NCBI RefSeq assembly: GCF_003049505.1
Contig: NZ_PYWN01000088.1
Location: 1 to 44,732, forward strand
Direction of reading: 5' to 3'
Origin: Metasolibacillus meyeri
GTDB lineage: Bacteria > Bacillota > Bacilli > Bacillales_A > Planococcaceae
DNA length: 44,732 nt
Shown: piece by piece, positions 1 to 7,936 of the stretch
How the letters are laid out: each line of letters opens with the position of its first letter
Position numbering within the stretch: the first letter of the stretch is position 1
The notes under the pieces: generated by a model
What the model was told of the DNA's origin: nothing
What the model saw: only the letters and a program-made list of their open reading frames with translations
The model's database searches: none
Program-made: the position numbers and the translations under genes

Positions 1-22
1 CTTTAGTTTAAAGTGAGCGGTT

Positions 23-51
23 TTGACTTGTCTACTTTAATGGGAGTATAT
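23..51 (+). promoter_or_regulatory. Possible sigma-A promoter upstream of the phn operon
   Basis: TTGACT (23-28) and GTATAT (46-51) are separated by 17 bases. The -35 box is good and the -10 box is poor. It lies about 150 bases before phnG and partly inside the 21-bp repeat region, so it may be coincidental. No better promoter was seen in the first 180 bases, but the true promoter could lie before the window. Confidence 0.3.
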
Positions 52-89
52 CATATCTTACGGGCGAATTGTTACTTTTGAACTGGTAG
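48..89 (+). repeat. Copy of the 21-bp-period intergenic repeat (two units)
   Basis: The unit ending at 68 carries the core CTTACGGGCGAA, identical to the core at 40623-40634. The following unit (69-89) matches 40677-40697 at 18 of 21 positions, including ACTTTTGAACTGGT. Both loci therefore share sequence and register. The flanks (27-47 and 90-110) look like decayed units. Confidence 0.65.
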
Positions 90-116
90 GTTCAACTGCA
101 TTCTTGGCGCCCCTTC

Positions 117-144
117 TGTAAAGAGCCTTTACATATTCTTCACG
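117..144 (+). promoter_or_regulatory. Tight dyad and PhoP-box-like repeats before phnG
   Basis: TGTAAAG and CTTTACA form a perfect 7-bp inverted repeat with a 3-base loop (117-133). TTTACA (128-133) and TTCACG (139-144) are 11 bases apart start to start, which is the spacing of Bacillus PhoP boxes (TTAACA-type repeats). Phosphate control of a phosphonate operon would make sense, but this is only a short motif match. Confidence 0.25.
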
Positions 145-204
145 AAACCTTTTCACTATGTCACTTGGCAACAAGTTAGGATGATGTTGAAAGGAGCTGG
201 CATG

Positions 205-627
205 ATGAAAAGAGCTGAGCGAACAAAGTTGTTAATTGAAGTAGGGAGAGAGCTTGCGTTACAACTAGCAGCTACTATTTGCGAGCAATATGATGTGGAG
301 GAAATTAGCCCACCAACAGAAGGGCTTGTCATGATTAAAATGCGTGAAACAGCGCAGCAGTCACTGTTTTATATAGGAGAAGTGTTGGTAACCGAAACGA
401 AAGTAAAAATAGGTAGTCACTATGGCGTCGGTTTAGTGAAGGAATCTGAGCCTGAATTATCAAAGGCGTTAGCAATTATTGATGCGGCTTATGCGGCAAA
501 ACTACCAGAAACATCTACATGGGCAGCACATTTTGAGCTGTTAGCGCAGCAGCTTCATATAAATGAACAGCAAATTAAACGTTCCATCGAGCGTACAAAG
601 GTAAGCTTCGATACGATGGCGACTTAA
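205..627 (+). CDS. phnG: C-P lyase subunit PhnG
   Basis: This 140-residue protein is the first gene of the C-P lyase cluster. PhnG forms the stable core complex with PhnH, PhnI and PhnJ. It is needed, with PhnI, PhnH and PhnL, to replace the adenine of ATP by a phosphonate, giving a ribosyl phosphonate triphosphate. The length fits the family (about 150 residues) and the order G-H-I-J is diagnostic. ATG codons lie at 181, 202 and 205. An AAGGAG at 191-196 places 205 at the best spacing (8 bases), so the 181 start would put the ribosome site inside the gene. The identification rests mainly on context and family resemblance, since PhnG has no short catalytic motif. Confidence 0.9.
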   Translation: MKRAERTKLLIEVGRELALQLAATICEQYDVEEISPPTEGLVMIKMRETAQQSLFYIGEVLVTETKVKIGSHYGVGLVKESEPELSKALAIIDAAYAAKLPETSTWAAHFELLAQQLHINEQQIKRSIERTKVSFDTMAT

Positions 628-638
628 GGAGGAGCGGC

Positions 639-1211
639 ATGGAAACCGTACATTTTACACAGCGTGCATTTCGTACACTATTGGATTGTTTTGCAAGGCC
701 TGGAACAGTTGGTGAATTGGAAAGAGAGTATGTAGTAAATGGCTTGTATGCTGAAACAGTCACTGTTTGCATGTCCTTGTTCGACGGTGAAGTAAGCTTC
801 CAAACAGCAACTGAATGTCAGGATATTAATCAATCGATACGTGCATTGACAGGTGGGCAAATCAAGCCGTTGGAGCAAGCTGATTTTATTATTATTCCGC
901 ATGGAACAGAAAAAGAGCAGCTACTGAAGGCGGTTGAAGCTGCGAAAGTTGGCGATCTTATTGACCCACAAAAATCAGCGACGATCATGATTGAACTGGA
1001 CGGGATAACGCCAGCTATCATGGCACAGCTCAGCGGACCAGGGATTAAAAAGCTTGAAATGGTGGAGTTGGCCGTCTACAAGGAATTTATCGAGTTACGC
1101 ACAAATAAAAATAAGGAATTTCCACTTGGAATCGATTGTATTTTGATTGAGCGCAGTGGGCGGGTAATTGCCCTTCCTCGTACAACAAGCATGAATGAGG
1201 TGACGAATTAA
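639..1211 (+). CDS. phnH: C-P lyase subunit PhnH
   Basis: PhnH (190 residues, E. coli 194) is a structural subunit of the C-P lyase core, related in fold to PLP enzymes but without the cofactor lysine. The N-terminal stretch FRTLLDCFARPGTV and the internal PHGTEKEQLL segment are typical of the family. AAGGAGG lies 7 bases before the ATG, which is 11 bases after phnG. The stop overlaps the phnI start by one base, so translation is probably coupled. It acts in the cytoplasm. Confidence 0.93.
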   Translation: METVHFTQRAFRTLLDCFARPGTVGELEREYVVNGLYAETVTVCMSLFDGEVSFQTATECQDINQSIRALTGGQIKPLEQADFIIIPHGTEKEQLLKAVEAAKVGDLIDPQKSATIMIELDGITPAIMAQLSGPGIKKLEMVELAVYKEFIELRTNKNKEFPLGIDCILIERSGRVIALPRTTSMNEVTN

Positions 1212-2299
1212 TGGCGTATGTAGCAGTTCGCGGTGGTGCAGAGGCGATTGAGGCATCGTTAGAGCATTTACAATATGAGCGCATCAAGCACGGAGCGCAT
1301 GTAGCAGTTGAAACATTACAGGCGACGATGCGGGGTTTTTTAGACCAAGTGATGTCGGAAAGCAGTTTATATAGTGAACAGCTAGCCGCACTTGCGATGA
1401 AGCAAAGTGAAGGCAATGTGGAGGAAGCCATTTTCTTGCTGCGCGCACATCGTTCAACGTTGCCAAGATTATATTATTCAACGGTGACAGATGCGCGCGA
1501 CATGTTTGTATTACGTCGTATTTCAGCAAGTTTTAAAGATATTCCAGGAGGGCAAATTTTAGGGGCATCGCATGATTATTTACATCGTTTGCTTGATTTC
1601 GATTTATTGCAGGAAACAGCAGAGGATGTAGTGGCTCAAAAAGCTGAGTTTGAAGCGATTGAAGTGCCAGAGGAAAGCACATTACGCTTAGAAAATTTGC
1701 CAAAAGTAATGGATTATTTGCGTGCGGAAGGCTTAATTCGAGCGTTTCCAGAAAACGATGTGGAGCCGAGTGATATTACGAAGGAAAGTATGGCATTTCC
1801 AACGAATCGCTCCCAACGTTTGCAGACATTGACACGTGGTCAAACGGGGACTGTTACATCGCTTGGTTATGCCGGTTTACGTGGTTACGGTGCATCGCAT
1901 CCAACAGTTGGGGAAGTGCGAGTAGGCTGGCAGTCAATTCATGTTGCGTTAGATGATGAGGACGACCCGTATTATATCGGTGTAATTAAGCTGACAGAGG
2001 TAGAGTCATTTATTCCTGTCAATATTGATCGCGAAGATAAACAAGTGTTGGAGTTTGATCTTGGCTATGGTGCTTGCTTTGGTCAAAATGAAACGAAGGC
2101 AATCGCTATGTCAATCGTTGATCACGCACTCGAAGTAGGCGGAGATACGCCGATTCATGATGAGGAATTTGTGCTACTTCACGTAGATACGATTGAATCG
2201 ACAGGCTTTATTTCACATTTGAAAATGCCACATTATGTGACGTTCCAATCGAAGCTTGAGCAAATGAGGGAGATTAAAAAGGAGGGCAAATCGCTATGA
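1211..2299 (+). CDS. phnI: C-P lyase subunit PhnI (nucleosidase/transferase component)
   Basis: PhnI, 362 residues (E. coli 354), is the catalytic nucleosidase subunit. With PhnG, PhnH and PhnL it forms the 5-triphospho-ribosyl phosphonate from ATP and the substrate. The N-terminal MAYVAVRGGAEAIEAS is a family hallmark, and the RGQTGTVTSLGYAGLRGYG region is highly conserved in PhnI. It starts one base inside phnH and its stop overlaps the phnJ start (ATGA type), as expected for subunits made in fixed ratio. Confidence 0.95.
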   Translation: MAYVAVRGGAEAIEASLEHLQYERIKHGAHVAVETLQATMRGFLDQVMSESSLYSEQLAALAMKQSEGNVEEAIFLLRAHRSTLPRLYYSTVTDARDMFVLRRISASFKDIPGGQILGASHDYLHRLLDFDLLQETAEDVVAQKAEFEAIEVPEESTLRLENLPKVMDYLRAEGLIRAFPENDVEPSDITKESMAFPTNRSQRLQTLTRGQTGTVTSLGYAGLRGYGASHPTVGEVRVGWQSIHVALDDEDDPYYIGVIKLTEVESFIPVNIDREDKQVLEFDLGYGACFGQNETKAIAMSIVDHALEVGGDTPIHDEEFVLLHVDTIESTGFISHLKMPHYVTFQSKLEQMREIKKEGKSL

Positions 2300-3144
2300 G
2301 AGAAGTACCATTCGCATTGTTAGACGAGCAATCGAAAAAGGAAATACGCCGTGCGATGTTAAAAGGTGTCGCCATTCCCGGTTATCAAGTGCCCTTTGCT
2401 TCGCGTGAAATGCCGATTGGACGTGGATGGGGGACAGGCGGCTTGCAGTTAACATTGGCGCTTGTTGGGAAGGAAGATACGCTAAAAGTGATTGACCAAG
2501 GTGCAGATGATTCGGTCAATGCTGTAAATATTAAAAAGCTTGTACAAAAAACGACAGGTATTGAAACGACTACGCGCACGCAGGATGCATCAATTGTACA
2601 GTCACGCCATCGCATTCCAGAAGTCCGGCTGACGCAGGAGCAAATTCTTGTGTTGCAAGTGCCAGAGCCAGAGCCGCTGCGTGCGATTGAGCGCAGTGAA
2701 TATAAAACGAAGCGTTACCACGCGGAAAAGGAATATAGCGGTGCATATTTAATGCTTTTTGAGCAAATTATGCGCTATAACCAAACATCGCAAGGGGCGG
2801 ATTACCCAGTCTTGGTCAATGGTCGTTATGTCATGAACCCAAGTCCGATTCCACGCTTCGATAATCCGAAAATTCATCAAAGCGAGGCGCTCATATTATT
2901 TGGAGCAGGGCGTGAGAAGAAAATTTATGCGATCCCCCCATATACAAATGTACAATCGTTAGCCTTTGAGGACTATCCATTCGTTGTAGAGCAATTCGAA
3001 GGCAAGGCTTGTCGTGAAACGGGTTTATCCAATGTCTTTCTTGATGAACTGACAGATGAGCAAACAGGTGAAACATACTATTTATGTAATGATACGAGCT
3101 ATATGGAAGAGGTATTGGCGCGAAAGGTGGCGATTAAGCAATGA
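2296..3144 (+). CDS. phnJ: Carbon-phosphorus lyase PhnJ, variant cysteine set
   Basis: PhnJ (282 residues) is the radical-SAM enzyme that cuts the C-P bond of ribosyl-1-phosphonate 5-phosphate, giving the alkane and ribosyl cyclic phosphate. The radical glycine region AIPGYQVPF is intact (Gly29, E. coli Gly32). E. coli has a CX2CX21CX5C motif (C241, C244, C266, C272). Without gaps these positions are C239, T242, C264 and M270 here. Two cysteines are therefore absent, including the one proposed to carry the thiyl radical. The rest of the domain is well conserved (YVMDPSPIP-like, FGAGREKKIYAIPP, FLDEL), with no frameshift, so it reads as a functional variant rather than decay. The E. coli comparison is from memory. 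Confidence 0.95.
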   Translation: MREVPFALLDEQSKKEIRRAMLKGVAIPGYQVPFASREMPIGRGWGTGGLQLTLALVGKEDTLKVIDQGADDSVNAVNIKKLVQKTTGIETTTRTQDASIVQSRHRIPEVRLTQEQILVLQVPEPEPLRAIERSEYKTKRYHAEKEYSGAYLMLFEQIMRYNQTSQGADYPVLVNGRYVMNPSPIPRFDNPKIHQSEALILFGAGREKKIYAIPPYTNVQSLAFEDYPFVVEQFEGKACRETGLSNVFLDELTDEQTGETYYLCNDTSYMEEVLARKVAIKQ

Positions 3145-3977
3145 AGGAACAACCGATTTTACAAATTCAGAAGCTATCAAAGCAATACGGAAAAGGCTGT
3201 AGTCATTGTCAAGGTGAGGCGGTACAGCTTGAAAAAAACTTCTGTCCTGTTTGTAAAACTGTTTACGCTTGTCGTGATATTTCTTTTGAGCTGTATCGTG
3301 GTGAAATATTAGGCATCGTTGGCGAAAGTGGTAGCGGTAAATCGACCTTAATGAAAAGCTTATATTTTGATGAGCCGATTACGAGCGGTATTGGTTTACT
3401 GACAGATTTCGAGAATGGCACGGCGAATATTTTTGAGCAATCACGCCAACAGCAACGCTTTATTCGCAACACGATTCTTGGCATGGTATACCAAAACCCA
3501 ATGCTCGGCTTAAATATGGAGTTTTCTTCAATGAGCAATATTGCTGAAAAGCAAATCGCGGCTGGCAATCGTCATGTGCGCAATATGGAACAGCGTAGCT
3601 TAGAGCTGTTAGAGCATGTCAATATTCCACTTTTCCGCAGTAAAGAAGCACCGAAAAACTTTTCTGGTGGTATGCAGCAGCGTGTGCAAATTGCGAAAGC
3701 ATTGTCGAATAACCCGCCTGTATTATTGCTAGATGAGGTGACGACAGGGCTGGATTTATCGGTACAGGCGGATGTCCTAGATTTAATTAAATCGATTCAA
3801 CGTGAATTAAATATTTCAATGATTGTTGTGTCGCATGATTTAGCGGTTATTCGTATGTTAGCAGACCGTACAATTGTTATGCTAAATGGTCAAATTATTG
3901 AGCATGGCTTAACAGATCAAGTGCTAGAAGACCCGCAGCATGCTTATACGCAGCAATTAGTGTACTCATTATTATAA
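3141..3977 (+). CDS. phnK: C-P lyase ABC-type ATPase PhnK with four-cysteine insert
   Basis: This ABC ATPase (278 residues, E. coli about 252) docks on PhnJ in the C-P lyase complex rather than on a membrane permease. It has Walker A GESGSGKST, the signature FSGGMQQR, and Walker B VLLLDEV followed by TTGLD. Residues 20-38 hold CX2C-X11-CX2C (C20, C23, C35, C38), inserted between the first beta strand and Walker A. This looks like a small zinc ribbon or metal site and accounts for the extra length. E. coli PhnK, as I recall it, lacks this insert. It overlaps phnJ by four bases, so the two are probably made in step. Confidence 0.92.
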   Translation: MKEQPILQIQKLSKQYGKGCSHCQGEAVQLEKNFCPVCKTVYACRDISFELYRGEILGIVGESGSGKSTLMKSLYFDEPITSGIGLLTDFENGTANIFEQSRQQQRFIRNTILGMVYQNPMLGLNMEFSSMSNIAEKQIAAGNRHVRNMEQRSLELLEHVNIPLFRSKEAPKNFSGGMQQRVQIAKALSNNPPVLLLDEVTTGLDLSVQADVLDLIKSIQRELNISMIVVSHDLAVIRMLADRTIVMLNGQIIEHGLTDQVLEDPQHAYTQQLVYSLL

Positions 3978-3988
3978 GGGGGCTTTCC

Positions 3989-5161
3989 ATGTTTGCCATT
4001 GTGAACGGAGTAATTGTAACAGAGCAGCAATTTTTATATGACCATGTTGTATTGATTGAGGGGACAACGATTCAGCAAATTGTCCATCAATCGGAGGCAC
4101 AGCTAGACGGGCTTGAGGTGATTGACGCCAATGGGGGCTATGTGTCACCAGGCTTTGTCGACATTCATTCAGACTATATTGAAACGATTGTGAGCCCGCG
4201 ACCAAATTCGTTGATGAATATGACTATCGGCTTGCGTGAGAGTGAGCGTATTTTAATGACACATGGTATTACGACGATTTTCCATTCATTGTCGTACTAT
4301 GGTGATGATAAATATTCACATAAGGCGATTCGCAATCCAGAAAATGTGCAAAAATGCATTGATGCAATTAGTGCGTCACACGATGAGCCGCATTTAATTC
4401 GCCATCGCTTACATGCGCGCTTTGAAATTGATTCAATCGATCAATTACACCAGTTAGAGAAAAATATTACAGATGGTAAAGTGCATTTACTATCATTTAT
4501 GGATCATACGCCGGGACAAGGGCAATACCGTAATTTAGAAATTTACAAAGATATTATGCGCGGTTATCGCAAAATGACAGATTACGAGGCGGATACGTTA
4601 ATTAAAGAGCAGATTGATAAGGAAAAAATTACGTTGGAGGATATTGAGCGCTTAAGTCGCTTAGCTATTTCACGCAATATTGCAGTCGCTTCCCACGATG
4701 ATGATGATGTGCAAAAGCTAGGCCTTGTACAGTCATACGGCACGACGATTAGCGAGTTTCCGATTACGTTAGATGTGGCAAAGGAAGCGAAACAATTAGG
4801 GTTGCAAACGATTGCGGGTGCACCAAATATTTTATTAGGCGGCTCCCATTCAGGCAATTTAAGTGCGGCAGAGGCGATTCAAGCGCGTGTCATCGATGTT
4901 ATTTGTAGTGATTATTATCCGCCTGCCATGCTACACGGCATTTTTGAGCTTGCGAACAAGTATGAAGAGGATTTGCATGCGTTGTTCCAGCTTGTTACGT
5001 TGAATCCAGCGAAGGCAGTGAATATGGCACATGAAATTGGCTCAATCGCAGCAGGAAAAAAGGCCGATATTATTATCATTGAACAAATGGCAGATGGATA
5101 TCCCGTTGTAACATCAACGATTGTTGACGGTAAAGTCATTTTACAAACAAATTATCGATAA
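3989..5161 (+). CDS. phnM: Alpha-D-ribose 1-methylphosphonate 5-triphosphate diphosphatase PhnM
   Basis: PhnM, 390 residues, belongs to the amidohydrolase superfamily. It removes pyrophosphate from the ribosyl phosphonate triphosphate, giving the 5-phosphate substrate of PhnJ. Visible metal-site motifs are GFVDIHSDYIE (H60, D62), FMDHTPGQGQY, ASHDDDD and GGSHSGN, all typical of PhnM. The ATG follows AAGGGGG 11 bases after phnK. Here phnM precedes phnL, whereas E. coli has K-L-M. Confidence 0.95.
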   Translation: MFAIVNGVIVTEQQFLYDHVVLIEGTTIQQIVHQSEAQLDGLEVIDANGGYVSPGFVDIHSDYIETIVSPRPNSLMNMTIGLRESERILMTHGITTIFHSLSYYGDDKYSHKAIRNPENVQKCIDAISASHDEPHLIRHRLHARFEIDSIDQLHQLEKNITDGKVHLLSFMDHTPGQGQYRNLEIYKDIMRGYRKMTDYEADTLIKEQIDKEKITLEDIERLSRLAISRNIAVASHDDDDVQKLGLVQSYGTTISEFPITLDVAKEAKQLGLQTIAGAPNILLGGSHSGNLSAAEAIQARVIDVICSDYYPPAMLHGIFELANKYEEDLHALFQLVTLNPAKAVNMAHEIGSIAAGKKADIIIIEQMADGYPVVTSTIVDGKVILQTNYR

Positions 5162-5173
5162 GGATGTGCGCAG

Positions 5174-5869
5174 ATGATTAGCGTAGAAAATTTGCAAAAA
5201 AGCTTCACCATTCATCATTTAAATAAAATATTACCTGCATTGCAAGGCATTTCATTAGATGTACCTGAAGGTAGCTTTTTAGGGATTGTTGGTAAGAGTG
5301 GCAGCGGGAAGTCGACGATTTTAAAAAGCATTTATCGCACATATGAGCCACAGGCAGGAAAGATTTTATTCCAATCGGAGGCATTTGGCACAATTGACTT
5401 AGTGCAGGCAACACCGCGTGAAGTCGTTTATTTACGCAAGCATGAAATTGGCTATGTGTCGCAATTTTTAAATGTCATGCCACGCACAACAGCATTAGAG
5501 CTAGTAGAGCAATCATTGCTTGATTTAGGTGTGTCAAAGCAAGAGGCAACACTAAGGGCGCAAGAAGCCTTGAAGCATTTTGACATCGATGAGGCATTGT
5601 GGAATAGCTATCCAAATATGTTTTCAGGCGGTGAAAAGCTGCGTTTAAATATCGCTTGCGCCGTTGTGAAGGAGCCGCGTTTATTGCTGTTGGATGAGCC
5701 AACAGCAAGCCTTGATCAATCATCTAAATTAAAGGTGCGTGAGGCCATTGAAAAGTTGAAAGTGAACGGCACAACATTAATTGGTATTTTTCATGATTTA
5801 GAGTTTATGGAAGGCTTATGCGATAGCGTCTTTCACATGTCAAAAATGCAGGAAAAGGAGCTCGTATGA
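5174..5869 (+). CDS. phnL: C-P lyase ABC-type ATPase PhnL
   Basis: PhnL (231 residues) is the second ABC ATPase of the C-P lyase machinery. It assists PhnG/H/I in the ATP-dependent ribosylation step and can bind PhnK in the complex. It has Walker A GKSGSGKST, signature FSGGEKLRL, Walker B RLLLLDEPTASLD, and a late histidine in the GIFHDLEFM switch region. It starts 12 bases after phnM with AAGGA before the ATG, and its stop overlaps the next ATG. Confidence 0.93.
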   Translation: MISVENLQKSFTIHHLNKILPALQGISLDVPEGSFLGIVGKSGSGKSTILKSIYRTYEPQAGKILFQSEAFGTIDLVQATPREVVYLRKHEIGYVSQFLNVMPRTTALELVEQSLLDLGVSKQEATLRAQEALKHFDIDEALWNSYPNMFSGGEKLRLNIACAVVKEPRLLLLDEPTASLDQSSKLKVREAIEKLKVNGTTLIGIFHDLEFMEGLCDSVFHMSKMQEKELV

Positions 5870-6687
5870 TGAAGGTTGATTTGCATATGCATAGCACGTA
5901 TTCAGATGGCTCTGCGACGCTAGAAGAGCTATTTCAGCAAGCGCAGGCAGCTAATTTAACGCATATTAGTGTCGTCGATCATGATACGGTTGCTCATCTT
6001 GAAGAAGGTCAACAACTTGCGCAGAAATATGATATTCATTTTATTCCTGGCATTGAAATTTCAGCATATGACTTTGAGCGTGGGCGCAAGGTGCATATGC
6101 TAGGCTATCAATTGCAAGGAGCATGTACAAATATTCGCCAGCTATGTCAGCCATTGTTGACACGTCGCCATGAACATACGCTTTGGCAGCTACGCCAAAT
6201 TCAAGCGGCAGGCTTTGTGATTACAGAAGAGCAAGCATGTGAGCGCATTTCAAAGGCTAAAGTGCTATACAAGCAGCATATTATGGACGCGTTAACGACA
6301 GCAGCTTTTGATTCAAAGGATTATCAAACATTGTATAAGTCATTGTTTAAAAATAATGGTGTGGCGGCTAGTGATATTCGCTATGTTGATGTCTTTGATG
6401 CCTTGCGAGCGATTAAGGCCGATGGTGGTATTGCGGTTTTAGCACATCCAGGGCAACTCGATTCCTATGAGGTTGCTGAGCAATTAATTAGGGAGGGGCT
6501 AGACGGAATTGAGCTAGTGCATCCAGACCATAATGAAGACGATTATGAACGCATTGTAACGATGGCTAACAAGTATGGATTGTTGATGACAGGTGGCTCG
6601 GATTTCCATGGGCGATATGGAACGGAAGTGGCACTTGGCAAGTATGTGATGCAGCATTTACATATGCCGAACTTTGTAAATGCTTAG
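5869..6687 (+). CDS. PHP-domain phosphoesterase, probable PhnPP-type cyclic phosphodiesterase
   Basis: This 272-residue PHP-family hydrolase has all the metal-binding signatures: DLHMHSTYSDG, VVDHDT, PGIEIS, HMLGYQ, AHPGQ and GSDFHG. It is translationally coupled to phnL. No metallo-beta-lactamase PhnP and no PhnN kinase is present. PHP enzymes called PhnPP, characterised from Eggerthella lenta, hydrolyse 5-phosphoribosyl 1,2-cyclic phosphate through ribose 2,5-bisphosphate to ribose 5-phosphate plus phosphate. The position strongly suggests the same role, completing the pathway without PhnP or PhnN. The start could be 5866 or 5869; AAGGAG at 5855-5860 favours 5869. A general nucleotide or oligoribonucleotide phosphatase (YciV-like) is the alternative. 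Confidence 0.8.
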   Translation: MKVDLHMHSTYSDGSATLEELFQQAQAANLTHISVVDHDTVAHLEEGQQLAQKYDIHFIPGIEISAYDFERGRKVHMLGYQLQGACTNIRQLCQPLLTRRHEHTLWQLRQIQAAGFVITEEQACERISKAKVLYKQHIMDALTTAAFDSKDYQTLYKSLFKNNGVAASDIRYVDVFDALRAIKADGGIAVLAHPGQLDSYEVAEQLIREGLDGIELVHPDHNEDDYERIVTMANKYGLLMTGGSDFHGRYGTEVALGKYVMQHLHMPNFVNA

Positions 6688-6797
6688 TTAATGATTATTA
6701 AGAAATTACCAAACTACTTTTATTATTGGAAAATTATGATTAAATGTTGAATGTAGAGCACGTCTACTAAATTTTGAGCAGAAAAAAGGAGCGTAAC

Positions 6798-7838
6798 ATG
6801 AGCAAAAAGTTGGTTTTACTAATGACAATGATTTTATGTGCAATTTTTCTAGTTGCTTGTAATTCAGAGGAAGGCAATGCAGCGAAGGCTAAATCGAACG
6901 AGCCATTAGTTATGGTTTGGTATCCAAATGAATCTGGCTCTGAAATGGCGGGAGCGCGCGATGCGTTTGGCAGAATCTTTGAAGAGGTAACAGGTCGTAA
7001 AGTAGAACAAAAGTTAACGACAGATTATGCGATTGCGATTGAATCAATTGCAAGTGGCAATGCACAAGTCGCTTTCATGGGGCCACAAGGCTATATTGAG
7101 GCGAACAATAAAAGTGCAGAGGTACAACCAATTGTTGTACCTTCTGGTAGTTCAGGAACTTTAGAGGACGCAGTTTATTATAGCTGGCTAGCAGTACCAA
7201 AAGAGAAAGCAGATGGATATAAAGTAAATGGCGAATTTGCGCTTGATACAATTGCTGGGAAAAAATTCTCGTTCGTATCTGCATCGTCAACATCAGGCTT
7301 TAAAGTACCATCTAGTTCAATTATTGCTCATTTTACAAAACAAGATGCTTATAAAGCATTAAAACAGGATGACTTAATCGAGGCGAATGCGCTATTCCCA
7401 GAAGTATTGTTCGGTGATTCTCATCAAGGCTCAGCAGTTAATATGATGATGGGACGTGCAGATGTTGCAGCTTTCTGTGACACATGTGTATCTGCATATG
7501 TCGAGCTAGTAGAAGGTAAGGAGAACACAGCGGGAGCTATTTATCGTGTCAAGGATGATGCGGCAGCGCCATTCAATAACTTAACAGGTGAAGAATTTGT
7601 ATTAATTTCTTCTACGCCAGTGTTGAACTCACCATTCGTAGTGAATACATCTGCACTGACAGAAGAAGAAATTACAAAATTAACAGAGCTATTAATTTCT
7701 GATGAAACAACAAATGATCAAACAATTTTCGTACCAAAAGATTCAGGAGAAATCGGGCTATTTTATAAATCAGGAGACGAACGTTTTGTCAAAGTAGAAG
7801 ACACTTGGTTTGATCCAATTCGAAAATTATCTGAATAA
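6798..7838 (+). CDS. phnD: Phosphonate ABC transporter substrate-binding lipoprotein PhnD
   Basis: This 346-residue PhnD/PtxB-family binding protein is held on the outer membrane face as a lipoprotein: a short hydrophobic signal ends in the lipobox LVAC. The mature part begins with VMVWYPNESG, then GPQGYIEA and the SSTSGFKVPSS phosphate-binding type loop. It captures phosphonate, phosphite or phosphate for the PhnE permeases. The ATG at 6798 is preceded by AAAGGAG, so an upstream TTG is not needed. It lies 110 bases after the PHP gene and is separated from phnC by a stable hairpin, which could raise its expression above that of the membrane subunits. Exact ligand is not readable from sequence. 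Confidence 0.9.
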   Translation: MSKKLVLLMTMILCAIFLVACNSEEGNAAKAKSNEPLVMVWYPNESGSEMAGARDAFGRIFEEVTGRKVEQKLTTDYAIAIESIASGNAQVAFMGPQGYIEANNKSAEVQPIVVPSGSSGTLEDAVYYSWLAVPKEKADGYKVNGEFALDTIAGKKFSFVSASSTSGFKVPSSSIIAHFTKQDAYKALKQDDLIEANALFPEVLFGDSHQGSAVNMMMGRADVAAFCDTCVSAYVELVEGKENTAGAIYRVKDDAAAPFNNLTGEEFVLISSTPVLNSPFVVNTSALTEEEITKLTELLISDETTNDQTIFVPKDSGEIGLFYKSGDERFVKVEDTWFDPIRKLSE

Positions 7839-7886
7839 ATTGAACTTGATGCGCATTTACTGCGTGAAAGTAAAGCCACAGATAGT

Positions 7887-7918
7887 GGGTGTCTGAAAAG
7901 CCTTTTAGACACCCTTTT
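7887..7918 (+). terminator. Hairpin between phnD and phnC (partial terminator or mRNA-stability stem)
   Basis: GGGTGTCT and AGACACCC form an 8-bp perfect stem, extended inwards by AAAA/TTTT, followed by only TTTT. The weak U-run suggests leaky termination or 3'-end protection. Such elements commonly keep binding-protein mRNA more abundant than that of the transporter subunits. Confidence 0.6.
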
Positions 7919-7936
7919 ACTAAAGAAAGGAAGAAA

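Noticed and set aside
2296-3144. PhnJ as a pseudogene because of missing cysteines.
   Set aside because: There is no frameshift or stop, the rest is highly conserved, and overlapping genes on both sides are intact.
6774-6797. TTG start 24 bases upstream for phnD.
   Set aside because: It would place the AAAGGAG ribosome site inside the gene; the ATG at 6798 begins a standard lipoprotein signal.
7889-7936. GTG start at 7889 for phnC.
   Set aside because: It lies within the phnD-phnC hairpin and has no ribosome site; ATG 7937/7940 has AAAGGAAG.
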